A DNA stretch of 12,354 bases, from contig JAKFXU010000035.1 of assembly GCA_021731215.1 (NCBI GenBank), positions 1 through 12,354 of the forward strand, written 5' to 3'. The DNA comes from Rhodoferax sp. Its GTDB lineage: Bacteria > Pseudomonadota > Gammaproteobacteria > Burkholderiales > Burkholderiaceae_C. Below are positions 5,855 through 12,354 of this stretch, one piece after another (the first letter of the stretch is position 1; each line of letters opens with the position of its first letter). The notes beneath the pieces were generated by a model. That model did not search any database. It was not told where the DNA came from and worked only from the letters and a program-made list of their open reading frames with translations. The position numbers were made by a program, and so were the translations under genes.

Positions 5855-7120
5855 ATGGATAAATTATTGATTCGCGGTGGCCGCGCGCTGCACGGGGAAG
5901 TGCAGATCTCCGGCGCCAAGAATGCCGCTTTGCCCGAGCTGTGCGCGGCGCTGCTGACCGCGCAGCCGGTCACGCTCGCCAATGTGCCGCGGCTGCAGGA
6001 CGTGGCCACCATGCTCAAGCTGATTCGCAATATGGGCGTGCGCGCGGAACGCAGCGAGGACGGCCGGGTGCGGCTCGATGCCAGCACGCTGAGCCACCCC
6101 GAAGCACCTTACGAACTGGTCAAGACCATGCGCGCTTCGGTGCTGGCGCTGGGTCCGCTGCTGGCACGCTTTGGCCACGCCAAGGTGTCCTTGCCGGGCG
6201 GCTGCGCCATTGGCTCACGGCCGGTCGATCAGCATATCAAGGGCTTGAGCGCCATGGGCGCCGAGATCGTGGTCGAGCATGGCTACATGATCGCCAGCTT
6301 GCCCCAAGGCTGGACGCGCCTGAAAGGGGCGCGCATTGCGACCGATATGGTTACCGTCACCGGGACCGAGAACTTTCTGATGGCCGCCGCGCTGGCCGAG
6401 GGCGAGACCATTCTGGAGAATGCGGCGCAGGAGCCCGAGATTGCCGATCTGGCCGAAATGCTGATCAAGATGGGCGCCAGGATTGAAGGGCACGGCAGCA
6501 GCCGCATCCGCATTCAGGGGGTCGAGCAGCTGCAGGGCTGTGAGCACCAGGTGGTGGCGGATCGGATCGAGACCGGCACCTTTTTGTGCGCGGTGGCGGC
6601 CACTGGTGGCAATGTGCTGCTCCAGCATGGCCGGGCCGAGCATCTGGAAGCGGTGCTGGAAAAACTGCGCGATGCCGGCGCCAGCGTGACCGAACTGGCC
6701 GGCGCGATTCGGATCGAGTCGCAGGGGCGGCTGCAGGCCCAGAGCTTTCGCACCACCGAGTACCCCGGTTTTCCGACCGACATGCAGGCCCAATTCATGG
6801 CGCTCAATTGCATCTCGCTGGGCACGGCCAAGGTGACCGAGACCATCTTTGAAAACCGTTTCATGCACGTCAACGAGCTGGTGCGGCTCGGCGCCAACAT
6901 CCAGATTGATGGCAAGGTGGCGCTGGTGGAGGGCGTCGCCAAGCTCTCGGGCGCCACCGTGATGGCGACCGATTTGCGCGCCTCGGCCAGCCTGGTGATT
7001 GCCGGCCTGGTGGCCGAGGGTGATACCGTGGTTGACCGCATCTACCACCTGGACCGCGGCTACGACCAGATGGAAGCCAAGTTGCGGGGTCTGGGCGCCG
7101 ATATCGAACGCATCCATTAA
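5855..7120 (+). CDS. murA: MurA, UDP-N-acetylglucosamine 1-carboxyvinyltransferase
   Basis: Transfers enolpyruvate from phosphoenolpyruvate to UDP-GlcNAc, the first committed step of peptidoglycan synthesis, in the cytoplasm. The protein has 421 residues, normal for MurA. Key residues match E. coli MurA: Lys22-Asn23 in [10 protein letters not shown], the catalytic Cys117 in [11 protein letters not shown] (Cys115 in E. coli, the target of fosfomycin), Asp309 in FPTDMQAQ (Asp305 in E. coli), and Arg401 in HLDRGY. Because the Cys is present rather than Asp, nothing in the active site suggests intrinsic fosfomycin resistance. It starts 4 bases after ibaG, so co-translation is likely. No frame disruption is seen. 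Confidence 0.98.
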   Translation: MDKLLIRGGRALHGEVQISGAKNAALPELCAALLTAQPVTLANVPRLQDVATMLKLIRNMGVRAERSEDGRVRLDASTLSHPEAPYELVKTMRASVLALGPLLARFGHAKVSLPGGCAIGSRPVDQHIKGLSAMGAEIVVEHGYMIASLPQGWTRLKGARIATDMVTVTGTENFLMAAALAEGETILENAAQEPEIADLAEMLIKMGARIEGHGSSRIRIQGVEQLQGCEHQVVADRIETGTFLCAVAATGGNVLLQHGRAEHLEAVLEKLRDAGASVTELAGAIRIESQGRLQAQSFRTTEYPGFPTDMQAQFMALNCISLGTAKVTETIFENRFMHVNELVRLGANIQIDGKVALVEGVAKLSGATVMATDLRASASLVIAGLVAEGDTVVDRIYHLDRGYDQMEAKLRGLGADIERIH

Positions 7121-7133
7121 GAAAAGACGGAAA

Positions 7134-7166
7134 ATGGTTCCCGCCCGACTACTGCCTACCCCATGA
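7134..7166 (+). CDS. Possible 10-codon leader ORF overlapping the hisG start
   Basis: An ATG at 7134 opens a ten-codon frame ([10 protein letters not shown]) whose TGA stop at 7164-7166 overlaps the hisG ATG as ATGA. AAGACGG at 7124-7130 is a weak upstream ribosome-binding candidate. hisG itself has no ribosome binding site (CTGCCTACCCC precedes it), so coupling through this mini-ORF would explain how hisG is translated. The peptide contains no histidine, so it is not a classical his attenuator peptide. Such a short ORF can arise by chance. Confidence 0.25.
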   Translation: MVPARLLPTP

Positions 7167-7825
7167 TCACGCTTGCACTCTCCAAAGGCCGCATCTTCGA
7201 AGAGACCCTGCCGCTGCTGCGCGCCGCCGGCATCGAGGTGCTGGACGACCCGGAAAAATCGCGCAAGCTCATCCTCGCCACCAACCAGCCCGAGGTGCGC
7301 GTGCTGGTGGTGCGCGCCACCGACGTGCCAACCTATGTGCAATACGGCGGTGCCGACCTCGGCATTACCGGCAAGGACACGCTGCTGGAACATGCCGCCG
7401 AATGGGGCGGCAGCATCGGCGCGGCCGGTCTCTACCAGCCGCTGGACCTGGGGATAGCCAAGTGCCGCATCAGCGTGGCGGTGCGGGCCGACTTTGACTA
7501 CGCGTCGGCCGTCAAGCAGGGCTCGCGCCTGCAGGTGGCGACCAAATACGTATCAATAGCGCGCGAATTTTTTGCCGCCAAGGGCGTGCACGTGGACTTG
7601 ATCAAACTCTATGGCAGCATGGAACTCGCGCCCCTGGTGGGGCTGGCCGATGCGATCGTCGATCTGGTTTCCACTGGCAACACGCTCAAGGCCAACCATC
7701 TGGTCGAGGTCGAGCACATCATGGACATCAGCTCAAGGCTGGTGGTCAATCAGGCCGCGCTCAAACTCAAGCAGGCGCCGATTCGAAAAATCATCGATGC
7801 CTTTGCCGCCGCCATTGCCAAATAA
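7163..7825 (+). CDS. hisG: HisG, ATP phosphoribosyltransferase catalytic subunit (short form)
   Basis: Condenses ATP with PRPP to give phosphoribosyl-ATP, the first and feedback-controlled step of histidine synthesis. The protein has 220 residues, so this is the short form lacking the C-terminal ACT-like regulatory domain of the long form (about 290-300 residues). Short HisG works only with HisZ, a histidyl-tRNA synthetase-like regulatory subunit, which is not in this window and should be encoded elsewhere. Motifs: [15 protein letters not shown] (5-19), [14 protein letters not shown] (61-74), [18 protein letters not shown] (146-163), and the PRPP-binding loop [13 protein letters not shown] (163-175). 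It lies 42 bases after murA with no clear ribosome binding site; a 10-codon ORF overlaps its start. Confidence 0.97.
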   Translation: MITLALSKGRIFEETLPLLRAAGIEVLDDPEKSRKLILATNQPEVRVLVVRATDVPTYVQYGGADLGITGKDTLLEHAAEWGGSIGAAGLYQPLDLGIAKCRISVAVRADFDYASAVKQGSRLQVATKYVSIAREFFAAKGVHVDLIKLYGSMELAPLVGLADAIVDLVSTGNTLKANHLVEVEHIMDISSRLVVNQAALKLKQAPIRKIIDAFAAAIAK

Positions 7826-7872
7826 CGCAACCAACTAAAGTATTCCAGGCCATTCAAGGGCAACCGATCGCG

Positions 7873-9216
7873 ATGACTTTTATAGCCACTCCCGCTTATT
7901 TATCAAGCGCCAGCAGCAGCTTCGAGGCTGAGTTCAAGGCGCGTCTGCATTGGTCGGCCCAGGCCGATGCAGCCATCGAGCAGCGGGTGGCGGACATTCT
8001 GGCCGACGTGCAATTGCGCGGTGATGCGGCGGTGCTGGACTGCACCGCGCGTTTTGACGGGCTGAAGGCCGCCACGCTGGCCGAGCTGGAGCTCACCCAG
8101 GCCGAACTCAAGGCCGCGTTCGAAGCCATTCCCGCCGCCCAGCGCGACGCCCTGCAAGCGGCGGCCAGGCGGGTGCGCAGCTATCACGAGGCGCAAAAGA
8201 AGGCCAGTGGCGAGAGCTGGAGCTACCGCGACGAAGACGGCACGCTGCTGGGCCAGAAGGTCACGCCGCTGGACCGGGTCGGCATCTATGTGCCGGGCGG
8301 CAAGGCGGCCTATCCGTCCTCGGTGTTGATGAACGCCATCCCGGCGCATGTCGCCGGCGTCCCCGAAATCATCATGGTGGTGCCCACGCCCAGAGGCGAA
8401 AAGAATCCGCTGGTGCTGGCGGCCGCCTATGTCGCCGGTGTCAGCCGCGCCTTCACCGTGGGCGGCGCGCAGGCGGTGGCGGCGCTGGCCTATGGCACGC
8501 AAACTATTCCCAAGGTGGACAAAATCACCGGTCCTGGCAACGCCTACGTGGCAGCGGCCAAGCGCCGCGTCTTTGGCACGGTGGGCATCGACATGATTGC
8601 CGGGCCCAGCGAGATCCTGGTGCTGGCCGACGGCAGCACGCCGCCCGACTGGGTGGCGATGGACCTGTTCAGCCAGGCCGAACACGATGAGTTGGCGCAA
8701 AGCATCCTGCTGTGCCCGGATGCTGCTTACATCGACCAGGTGCAGGCGTCCATCAATCGCCTATTGAATGAGATGCCGCGCGCTGACATCATCGCCAAGT
8801 CGCTCACCGGCCGCGGCGCCCTGATTCACACCCGCAGCATGGAAGAAGCCTGCGCCATCAGCAACGCGATCGCGCCCGAACACCTGGAGGTCAGCAGCCG
8901 CGACCCGCAGCGCTGGGAGCCGCTGCTAAAACACGCGGGCGCCATCTTTCTGGGCGCCTACACCAGTGAATCACTGGGCGACTACTGCGCCGGACCGAAT
9001 CACGTGCTGCCGACCAGCGGCACGGCGCGCTTCAGTTCCCCGCTCGGGGTGTATGACTTCCAGAAGCGTTCCAGCCTGATTGAAGTGAGCGAAGCGGGCG
9101 CGCAAATACTGGGGCCGATTGCGGCTGAACTGGCCTATGGCGAAGGCCTGCAGGCGCATGCCCGTGCGGCCGAGTTGCGATTGACCGTGCCACCGCCGCT
9201 GCGGGTTCGCCCATGA
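7873..9216 (+). CDS. hisD: HisD, histidinol dehydrogenase
   Basis: Zinc- and NAD-dependent enzyme that oxidises L-histidinol to L-histidine through histidinal, the last two steps of the pathway. The protein has 447 residues, slightly longer than the E. coli enzyme. Expected zinc ligands are Gln268 and His271 (FSQAEHDE), Asp370 ([10 protein letters not shown]) and His429 (LQAHARA). The catalytic pair is Glu336-His337 in IAPEHLEV. Other family blocks are [43 protein letters not shown] and [10 protein letters not shown]. The start follows hisG by 47 bases. AAGGG at 7856-7860 is a distant ribosome-binding candidate (12 bases). The first 16 or so codons include a small hairpin (7893-7909) and unusually AT-rich codons. 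The stop overlaps hisC as ATGA. Confidence 0.97.
   Translation: MTFIATPAYLSSASSSFEAEFKARLHWSAQADAAIEQRVADILADVQLRGDAAVLDCTARFDGLKAATLAELELTQAELKAAFEAIPAAQRDALQAAARRVRSYHEAQKKASGESWSYRDEDGTLLGQKVTPLDRVGIYVPGGKAAYPSSVLMNAIPAHVAGVPEIIMVVPTPRGEKNPLVLAAAYVAGVSRAFTVGGAQAVAALAYGTQTIPKVDKITGPGNAYVAAAKRRVFGTVGIDMIAGPSEILVLADGSTPPDWVAMDLFSQAEHDELAQSILLCPDAAYIDQVQASINRLLNEMPRADIIAKSLTGRGALIHTRSMEEACAISNAIAPEHLEVSSRDPQRWEPLLKHAGAIFLGAYTSESLGDYCAGPNHVLPTSGTARFSSPLGVYDFQKRSSLIEVSEAGAQILGPIAAELAYGEGLQAHARAAELRLTVPPPLRVRP
7893..7909 (+). repeat. Small inverted repeat in the first codons of hisD
   Basis: CGCTT at 7893-7897 pairs with AAGCG at 7905-7909 around the 7-base loop ATTTATC, starting about 18 bases after the hisD start codon. 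It resembles a short repeat that I recall from intergenic regions of Polaromonas and Rhodoferax relatives, in which TATAGC is followed by a similar CGCTTATT-ATCAAGCG hairpin; TATAGC is indeed present at 7881-7886. The resemblance is from memory. The stem is short and may be chance within conserved coding sequence. Confidence 0.3.
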
Positions 9217-10322
9217 GCGCAACTGACGCCCGCCTGCTGCAGCGCATCCGAGCCGACGTGCGCTCCATGCACGCCTACGCCGTCCAGGATTCGACCGGCA
9301 TGGTCAAGCTCGACGCCATGGAGAATCCGCATCGCTTGCCGCCGCAGTTGCAGGCCGAGCTGGGCCAGCGCCTGGGCGCGCTGGCGCTGAACCGCTACCC
9401 GGATGGCCGGGTCAATGAGCTGCGCCGCGCCTTGGCGGCTTACGCGCAGATGCCCGAAGGCTTTGACATCATGCTGGGCAATGGCTCGGATGAATTGATC
9501 AGCCTGCTGGCGCTGGCCTGTGCCGTGCCGCCGAGTGCCGCCAACGAATTCAGACCGGCGAGCGTTTTGGCGCCGGTGCCGGGTTTTGTAATGTATGCGA
9601 TGAGTGCGCAGTTGCAGGGCCTGAGCTTCCACGGCGTGCCGCTGACACCGGACTTCGAGCTCGACGAAGGTGCGATGCTGGCTGCCATCGCGCAGCACCA
9701 GCCCGCCATTACCTACCTCGCGTACCCCAACAACCCCACTGCCAATCTGTGGATTGATGCGGTGCTGGAGAACATCATCCTGGCGCTGGGCGAGCAGGGC
9801 GGTCTGGTGGTGCTGGACGAGGCCTACCAGCCGTTTGCCAGCAAAAGCTATATCGACCGCTTGGCCCGTCACAGCCATGTGCTGCTGTTGCGCACGCTCT
9901 CCAAATTTGGGCTGGCCGGAGTGCGGCTGGGTTATCTGATCGGTCCGCAAGCGCTGATTGCCGAGCTCGACAAGGTGCGCCCGCCCTACAACATCAGCGT
10001 GTTGAACTGCGAGTGCGCCCTGTTTGCGCTTGAACACAGGCAAGTTTTTGCGGCGCAAGCCCTTGATTTGCGAGCGCAGCGTGCGCTTCTTTTGGAGGCG
10101 TTGGCCAGATTGCCCGGTGTGCGCGCCTATCCCAGCGAGGCCAACATGATTTTGCTGCGGGTGGCGGATGCCCAAAAAACGTTTGAAGGCATGAAGACGC
10201 GCAAGGTGCTGGTCAAGAACGTTTCTAAAATGCACCCGTTGCTGGATAATTGCCTGCGCCTGACGGTCGGCACCGCCGAGGAAAATGCGCAAATGCTGGC
10301 TGCCCTTCAAGAATCACTATGA
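9213..10322 (+). CDS. hisC: HisC, histidinol-phosphate aminotransferase
   Basis: PLP-dependent enzyme that transfers an amino group from glutamate to imidazole-acetol phosphate, giving histidinol phosphate. The protein has 369 residues, class I/II aminotransferase fold. Visible features: LDAMENPH near residue 33-40 (substrate-binding N-terminal block), [12 protein letters not shown] (60-71), GNGSDELI (89-96), YPNNPT (171-176), [10 protein letters not shown] (199-208) with Asp202 for the PLP pyridine nitrogen, and [14 protein letters not shown] (228-241) with Lys231 as the likely Schiff-base lysine. The start overlaps the hisD stop and the stop overlaps the hisB start, both as ATGA, so translation of hisD-hisC-hisB is probably coupled. 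Confidence 0.97.
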   Translation: MSATDARLLQRIRADVRSMHAYAVQDSTGMVKLDAMENPHRLPPQLQAELGQRLGALALNRYPDGRVNELRRALAAYAQMPEGFDIMLGNGSDELISLLALACAVPPSAANEFRPASVLAPVPGFVMYAMSAQLQGLSFHGVPLTPDFELDEGAMLAAIAQHQPAITYLAYPNNPTANLWIDAVLENIILALGEQGGLVVLDEAYQPFASKSYIDRLARHSHVLLLRTLSKFGLAGVRLGYLIGPQALIAELDKVRPPYNISVLNCECALFALEHRQVFAAQALDLRAQRALLLEALARLPGVRAYPSEANMILLRVADAQKTFEGMKTRKVLVKNVSKMHPLLDNCLRLTVGTAEENAQMLAALQESL

Positions 10323-10930
10323 CCACCTCTTCATCCATCCCGGCCCGCAGCGCTGAAGTGTCGCGCAACACCGCCGAAACCCAGATCACGGTCAAACTCA
10401 ATCTGGACGGCAGCGGCTTGGCCAAACTGCACACCGGCATCGGTTTCTTCGACCACATGCTGGACCAGATCGCCCGCCACGCCCTGATCGACCTCGAGAT
10501 CCAGGCTGACGGCGATCTGCATATAGACGGTCATCACACGGTGGAAGACGTGGGCATTGCCTTCGGTCAGGCGCTGCACCAAGCGGTCGGCGACAAAAAA
10601 GGCATCCGCCGCTATGGCCATGCCTATGTGCCGCTGGACGAGGCACTGTCAAGGGTGGTGATTGACCTGTCGGGCCGGCCCGGCCTGGTCATGAACGTGC
10701 CGTTCAAGAGCGGCATGATCGGAACCTTTGACAGCCAACTGGCGCACGAGTTTTTCCAGGGCTTCGTGAACCACGCCTTTGTCACGCTGCACATCGACAA
10801 CCTCAAGGGCGAAAACGCGCACCATCAGGCCGAGAGCGTGTTCAAGGCCTTCGCCCGCGCCCTGCGCGCCGCGCTGGAGCTCGATCCACGCGCCCTGGGC
10901 ACTGTTCCATCGACCAAGGGCTCCCTCTAG
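10319..10930 (+). CDS. hisB: HisB, imidazoleglycerol-phosphate dehydratase (monofunctional)
   Basis: Manganese-dependent dehydratase converting imidazoleglycerol phosphate to imidazole-acetol phosphate. The protein has 203 residues and only the dehydratase domain. The N-terminal histidinol-phosphatase domain of the E. coli fusion is absent, so that step must be done by a separate enzyme not seen here. The two metal-binding motifs are HHTVE at 72-76 and HHQAE at 168-172; [13 protein letters not shown] (43-55) and the C-terminal VPSTKG (196-201) are also diagnostic. I place the start at ATG 10319, which overlaps the hisC stop as ATGA. An upstream in-frame extension to 10250 would lie entirely inside hisC and is not family-like. 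hisH follows after 4 bases. Confidence 0.97.
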   Translation: MTTSSSIPARSAEVSRNTAETQITVKLNLDGSGLAKLHTGIGFFDHMLDQIARHALIDLEIQADGDLHIDGHHTVEDVGIAFGQALHQAVGDKKGIRRYGHAYVPLDEALSRVVIDLSGRPGLVMNVPFKSGMIGTFDSQLAHEFFQGFVNHAFVTLHIDNLKGENAHHQAESVFKAFARALRAALELDPRALGTVPSTKGSL

Positions 10931-10934
10931 TCTT

Positions 10935-11609
10935 ATGCGCAACAAGACCGTTGCGGTGGTGGATTACGGCATGGGCAACCTGCGTTCGGTATCGCAGGCG
11001 GTGCAGGCGGCGGCGGCCGGCACCGGCTATCAGGTGCTGATTACCGCCAACCCGGACCAGGTACGTGCCTGTGAGCGCGTGGTGCTGCCGGGGCAGGGCG
11101 CCATGCCGGACTGCATGCGCGAGTTGCGTGAATCGGGCCTGCAGGAATCGGTGCTGGAAGCCGCGGCCAGCAAACCCCTGTTCGGGGTCTGTGTCGGGAT
11201 GCAAATGCTGCTCGACCACAGCGCCGAGGGCCCGCCCGGTGTTGGCACCCCGGGTTTGGGCTTGATTCATGGCCAAGTGCTCAAATTTGACCTGATCGGT
11301 CAGTTGCAGCCCGACGGCAGCCGCTACAAAGTGCCGCAAATGGGCTGGAATCAGGTCTACCGCAACAACCATGGCGGTGCGCCGCATCCGGTCTGGGGCG
11401 AGGTGCCCGATGGCAGCTACTTCTACTTTGTGCACAGTTTTTACGCCAAACCGTCTGATGTGCGCCACAGCGTGGGCGAGACCGACTATGGCCAGCGCTT
11501 CAGCTCGGCGATTGCACGCGATAATATTTTTGCGACCCAATTTCACCCTGAAAAAAGTGCCGAACACGGTTTGTCTCTCTACCGCAACTTCCTTCACTGG
11601 AACCCCTGA
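10935..11609 (+). CDS. hisH: HisH, glutamine amidotransferase subunit of IGP synthase
   Basis: Class I glutaminase that supplies ammonia to HisF, together forming imidazoleglycerol phosphate and AICAR. The protein has 224 residues, somewhat longer than E. coli HisH; the extra length appears as small insertions around residues 26-32, 97-106 and 121-150. The catalytic triad is visible: Cys86 in FGVCVGMQ, His204 and Glu206 in [19 protein letters not shown] at 9-19 and [11 protein letters not shown] at 51-61 are family blocks. The start is ATG 10935, 4 bases after hisB; an upstream in-frame extension would lie in hisB. Its partner hisF should lie just beyond the window. About three quarters of its codons end in G or C, like the genes before it. 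Confidence 0.97.
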   Translation: MRNKTVAVVDYGMGNLRSVSQAVQAAAAGTGYQVLITANPDQVRACERVVLPGQGAMPDCMRELRESGLQESVLEAAASKPLFGVCVGMQMLLDHSAEGPPGVGTPGLGLIHGQVLKFDLIGQLQPDGSRYKVPQMGWNQVYRNNHGGAPHPVWGEVPDGSYFYFVHSFYAKPSDVRHSVGETDYGQRFSSAIARDNIFATQFHPEKSAEHGLSLYRNFLHWNP

Positions 11610-11622
11610 CCCATCACCTCCA

Positions 11623-11651
11623 CGCCCGTTCGGGCTGAGCTTGTCGAAGCC
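11623..11651 (+). repeat. Paired mini-hairpin repeat in the hisH-hisA spacer
   Basis: Two tiny stem-loops follow one another: GCCC-GTTC-GGGC (11624-11635) and GCTT-GTCG-AAGC (11639-11650). The combination GTTCGGGCTGAGCTTGTCGA is one I recall as a very common dispersed intergenic repeat in Comamonadaceae and other GC-rich bacteria; this was not checked. It occupies most of the first half of the 69-base gap between hisH and hisA, the widest gap in the window. There is no U-tract, so it is not an intrinsic terminator. Confidence 0.6.
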
Positions 11652-11678
11652 ATCCTTTCTCCACCACTCTGAAGCATC

Positions 11679-12354
11679 ATGCTTTTAATCCCTGCAATTG
11701 ACTTAAAAGACGGCCACTGCGTTCGCCTCAAACAAGGCGACATGGACCAATCCACCGTGTTCGGTGAAGACCCGGCGGCCATTGCGCGCAGTTGGGTCGA
11801 CAAGGGCGCGCGCCGCGTGCACCTGGTGGACCTCAACGGAGCGTTCGCCGGCAAGCCGAAAAACGAGCAGGCCATCCGCGCCATCCTGAAAGAGGTGGGC
11901 TCCGAGGTGGACGTGCAGCTCGGCGGCGGCATCCGCGACCTCGACACCATCGAGCGTTACCTCGACGCCGGCCTGCGTTACGTGATCATCGGCACCGCCG
12001 CGGTGAAGAACCCCGGCTTCCTGCAGGACGCCTGCACCGCGTTCGGCGGCCACATCATCGTGGGCCTGGACGCCAAGGACGGCAAGGTCGCCACCGACGG
12101 CTGGAGCAAGCTCACCGGCCACGAGGTGGTGGACCTGGGCAAGAAGTTCGAGGACTACGGCGTCGAAGGCATCATCTACACCGACATCGGCCGCGACGGC
12201 ATGCTCTCGGGCATCAACATCGAGGCCACGGTCAAGCTGGCGCAGGCGCTGTCCATCCCCGTCATCGCATCGGGGGGCTTGTCCAACCTCGACGACATCC
12301 GCGCGCTGTGCGCGGTGGAAGACGAGGGCGTGGAGGGGGTGATCTGCGGTCGCT
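11679..12354 (+). CDS. hisA: HisA, ProFAR isomerase (3' end outside window)
   Basis: Converts ProFAR to PRFAR by Amadori rearrangement; a (beta/alpha)8 barrel enzyme. The first 225 residues are present and the frame is open at the window end; about 20-25 residues are missing compared with typical HisA. Motifs: [17 protein letters not shown] (4-20) with catalytic Asp8, LVDLNGAF (49-56), QLGGGIRD (80-87) and IASGGLSN (196-203) for phosphate binding, and YTDIGRDGM (167-175) with the second catalytic Asp169. The start is ATG 11679 with a weak GAAG at 11671-11674. Codon use changes inside the gene: 15 of the first 40 codons end in A or T, but only 9 of the next 185 do (hand count). The amino-acid sequence is normal throughout. 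Confidence 0.97.
   Translation, partial: MLLIPAIDLKDGHCVRLKQGDMDQSTVFGEDPAAIARSWVDKGARRVHLVDLNGAFAGKPKNEQAIRAILKEVGSEVDVQLGGGIRDLDTIERYLDAGLRYVIIGTAAVKNPGFLQDACTAFGGHIIVGLDAKDGKVATDGWSKLTGHEVVDLGKKFEDYGVEGIIYTDIGRDGMLSGINIEATVKLAQALSIPVIASGGLSNLDDIRALCAVEDEGVEGVICGR

Noticed and set aside
7121..7162. Classical histidine attenuator before hisG
   Set aside because: There is no run of His codons and no terminator/antiterminator pair in the 42-base spacer.
6215..7393. A 392-codon minus-strand frame opposite murA and hisG
   Set aside because: Same composition artefact; murA and hisG are unambiguous on the + strand.
7826..7876. The hisG frame continues after its TAA for 16 sense codons to a TGA overlapping the hisD ATG
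   Set aside because: This could be a relic of an older hisG-hisD overlap, but one frame in three and a common ATGA make it too likely by chance.
9135..10310. A 391-codon minus-strand frame opposite hisC
   Set aside because: Shadow of hisC; the translation is Gln/Arg/His-rich and low-complexity with no domain signs.
10250..10318. N-terminal extension of HisB upstream of 10319
   Set aside because: It lies wholly within hisC, is not family-like, and the ATGA overlap at 10319 gives a normal 203-residue enzyme.
10779..10934. N-terminal extension of HisH upstream of 10935
   Set aside because: It overlaps hisB out of frame and reads as an Arg/Pro/Ser-rich shadow; HisH family sequence begins at the ATG at 10935.
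1..12354. CRISPR array, tRNA or rRNA gene, insertion sequence, phage or defence genes
   Set aside because: None was seen on reading both strands: no regularly spaced direct repeats, no transposase or integrase motifs, no tRNA-like cloverleaf, and the genes are contiguous housekeeping functions.

Overview
The window looks like chromosomal DNA of a betaproteobacterium in the Burkholderiales, most likely a Comamonadaceae member of the Polaromonas/Rhodoferax type. This rests on the high GC content, the gene order, the residue-level style of the proteins and two short repeats that I recall from that family. The assignment comes from memory, not from a search. All 15 recognised genes lie on the + strand and are tightly packed, and no gene-free stretch exceeds 70 bases.

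Positions 1-3795 hold an mla operon in the order mlaF (5' end outside the window), mlaE, mlaD, mlaA, mlaC, mlaB. Together these encode the system that keeps lipid asymmetry in the outer membrane. MlaA is the outer-membrane lipoprotein, MlaC the periplasmic carrier, and MlaFEDB the inner-membrane ABC complex. Positions 3805-5576 encode a two-gene ABC-2 type transporter (YadG/YadH-like ATPase and permease). Positions 5608-7120 hold ibaG (BolA family) and murA, the first committed step of peptidoglycan synthesis. The order mla-ibaG-murA is also seen in E. coli. Here mlaA is added inside the operon and the ABC transporter sits between mlaB and ibaG.

Positions 7163-12354 hold the histidine biosynthesis genes hisG (short form), hisD, hisC, hisB (dehydratase only), hisH and hisA. 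The last is cut by the window end, and hisF and hisI/E presumably follow. Most junctions are ATGA or TTGA overlaps or gaps of a few bases, so translational coupling within long transcripts is likely. No strong intrinsic terminator was found.

No new biological system was found: every full-length gene belongs to a known family in a conserved setting. The points worth a second look are small. (1) A GC-rich hairpin repeat appears to be incorporated into the 3' end of the ABC ATPase gene, where it supplies a C-terminal tail and the ribosome-binding G-run of the permease gene. (2) A perfect 8-bp hairpin lies just before it. (3) Codon usage changes sharply about 40 codons into hisA, which suggests recombination. 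(4) A paired mini-hairpin repeat lies between hisH and hisA. (5) A 10-codon leader-like ORF overlaps the hisG start by ATGA. (6) The first codons of hisD contain a possible repeat-like hairpin.
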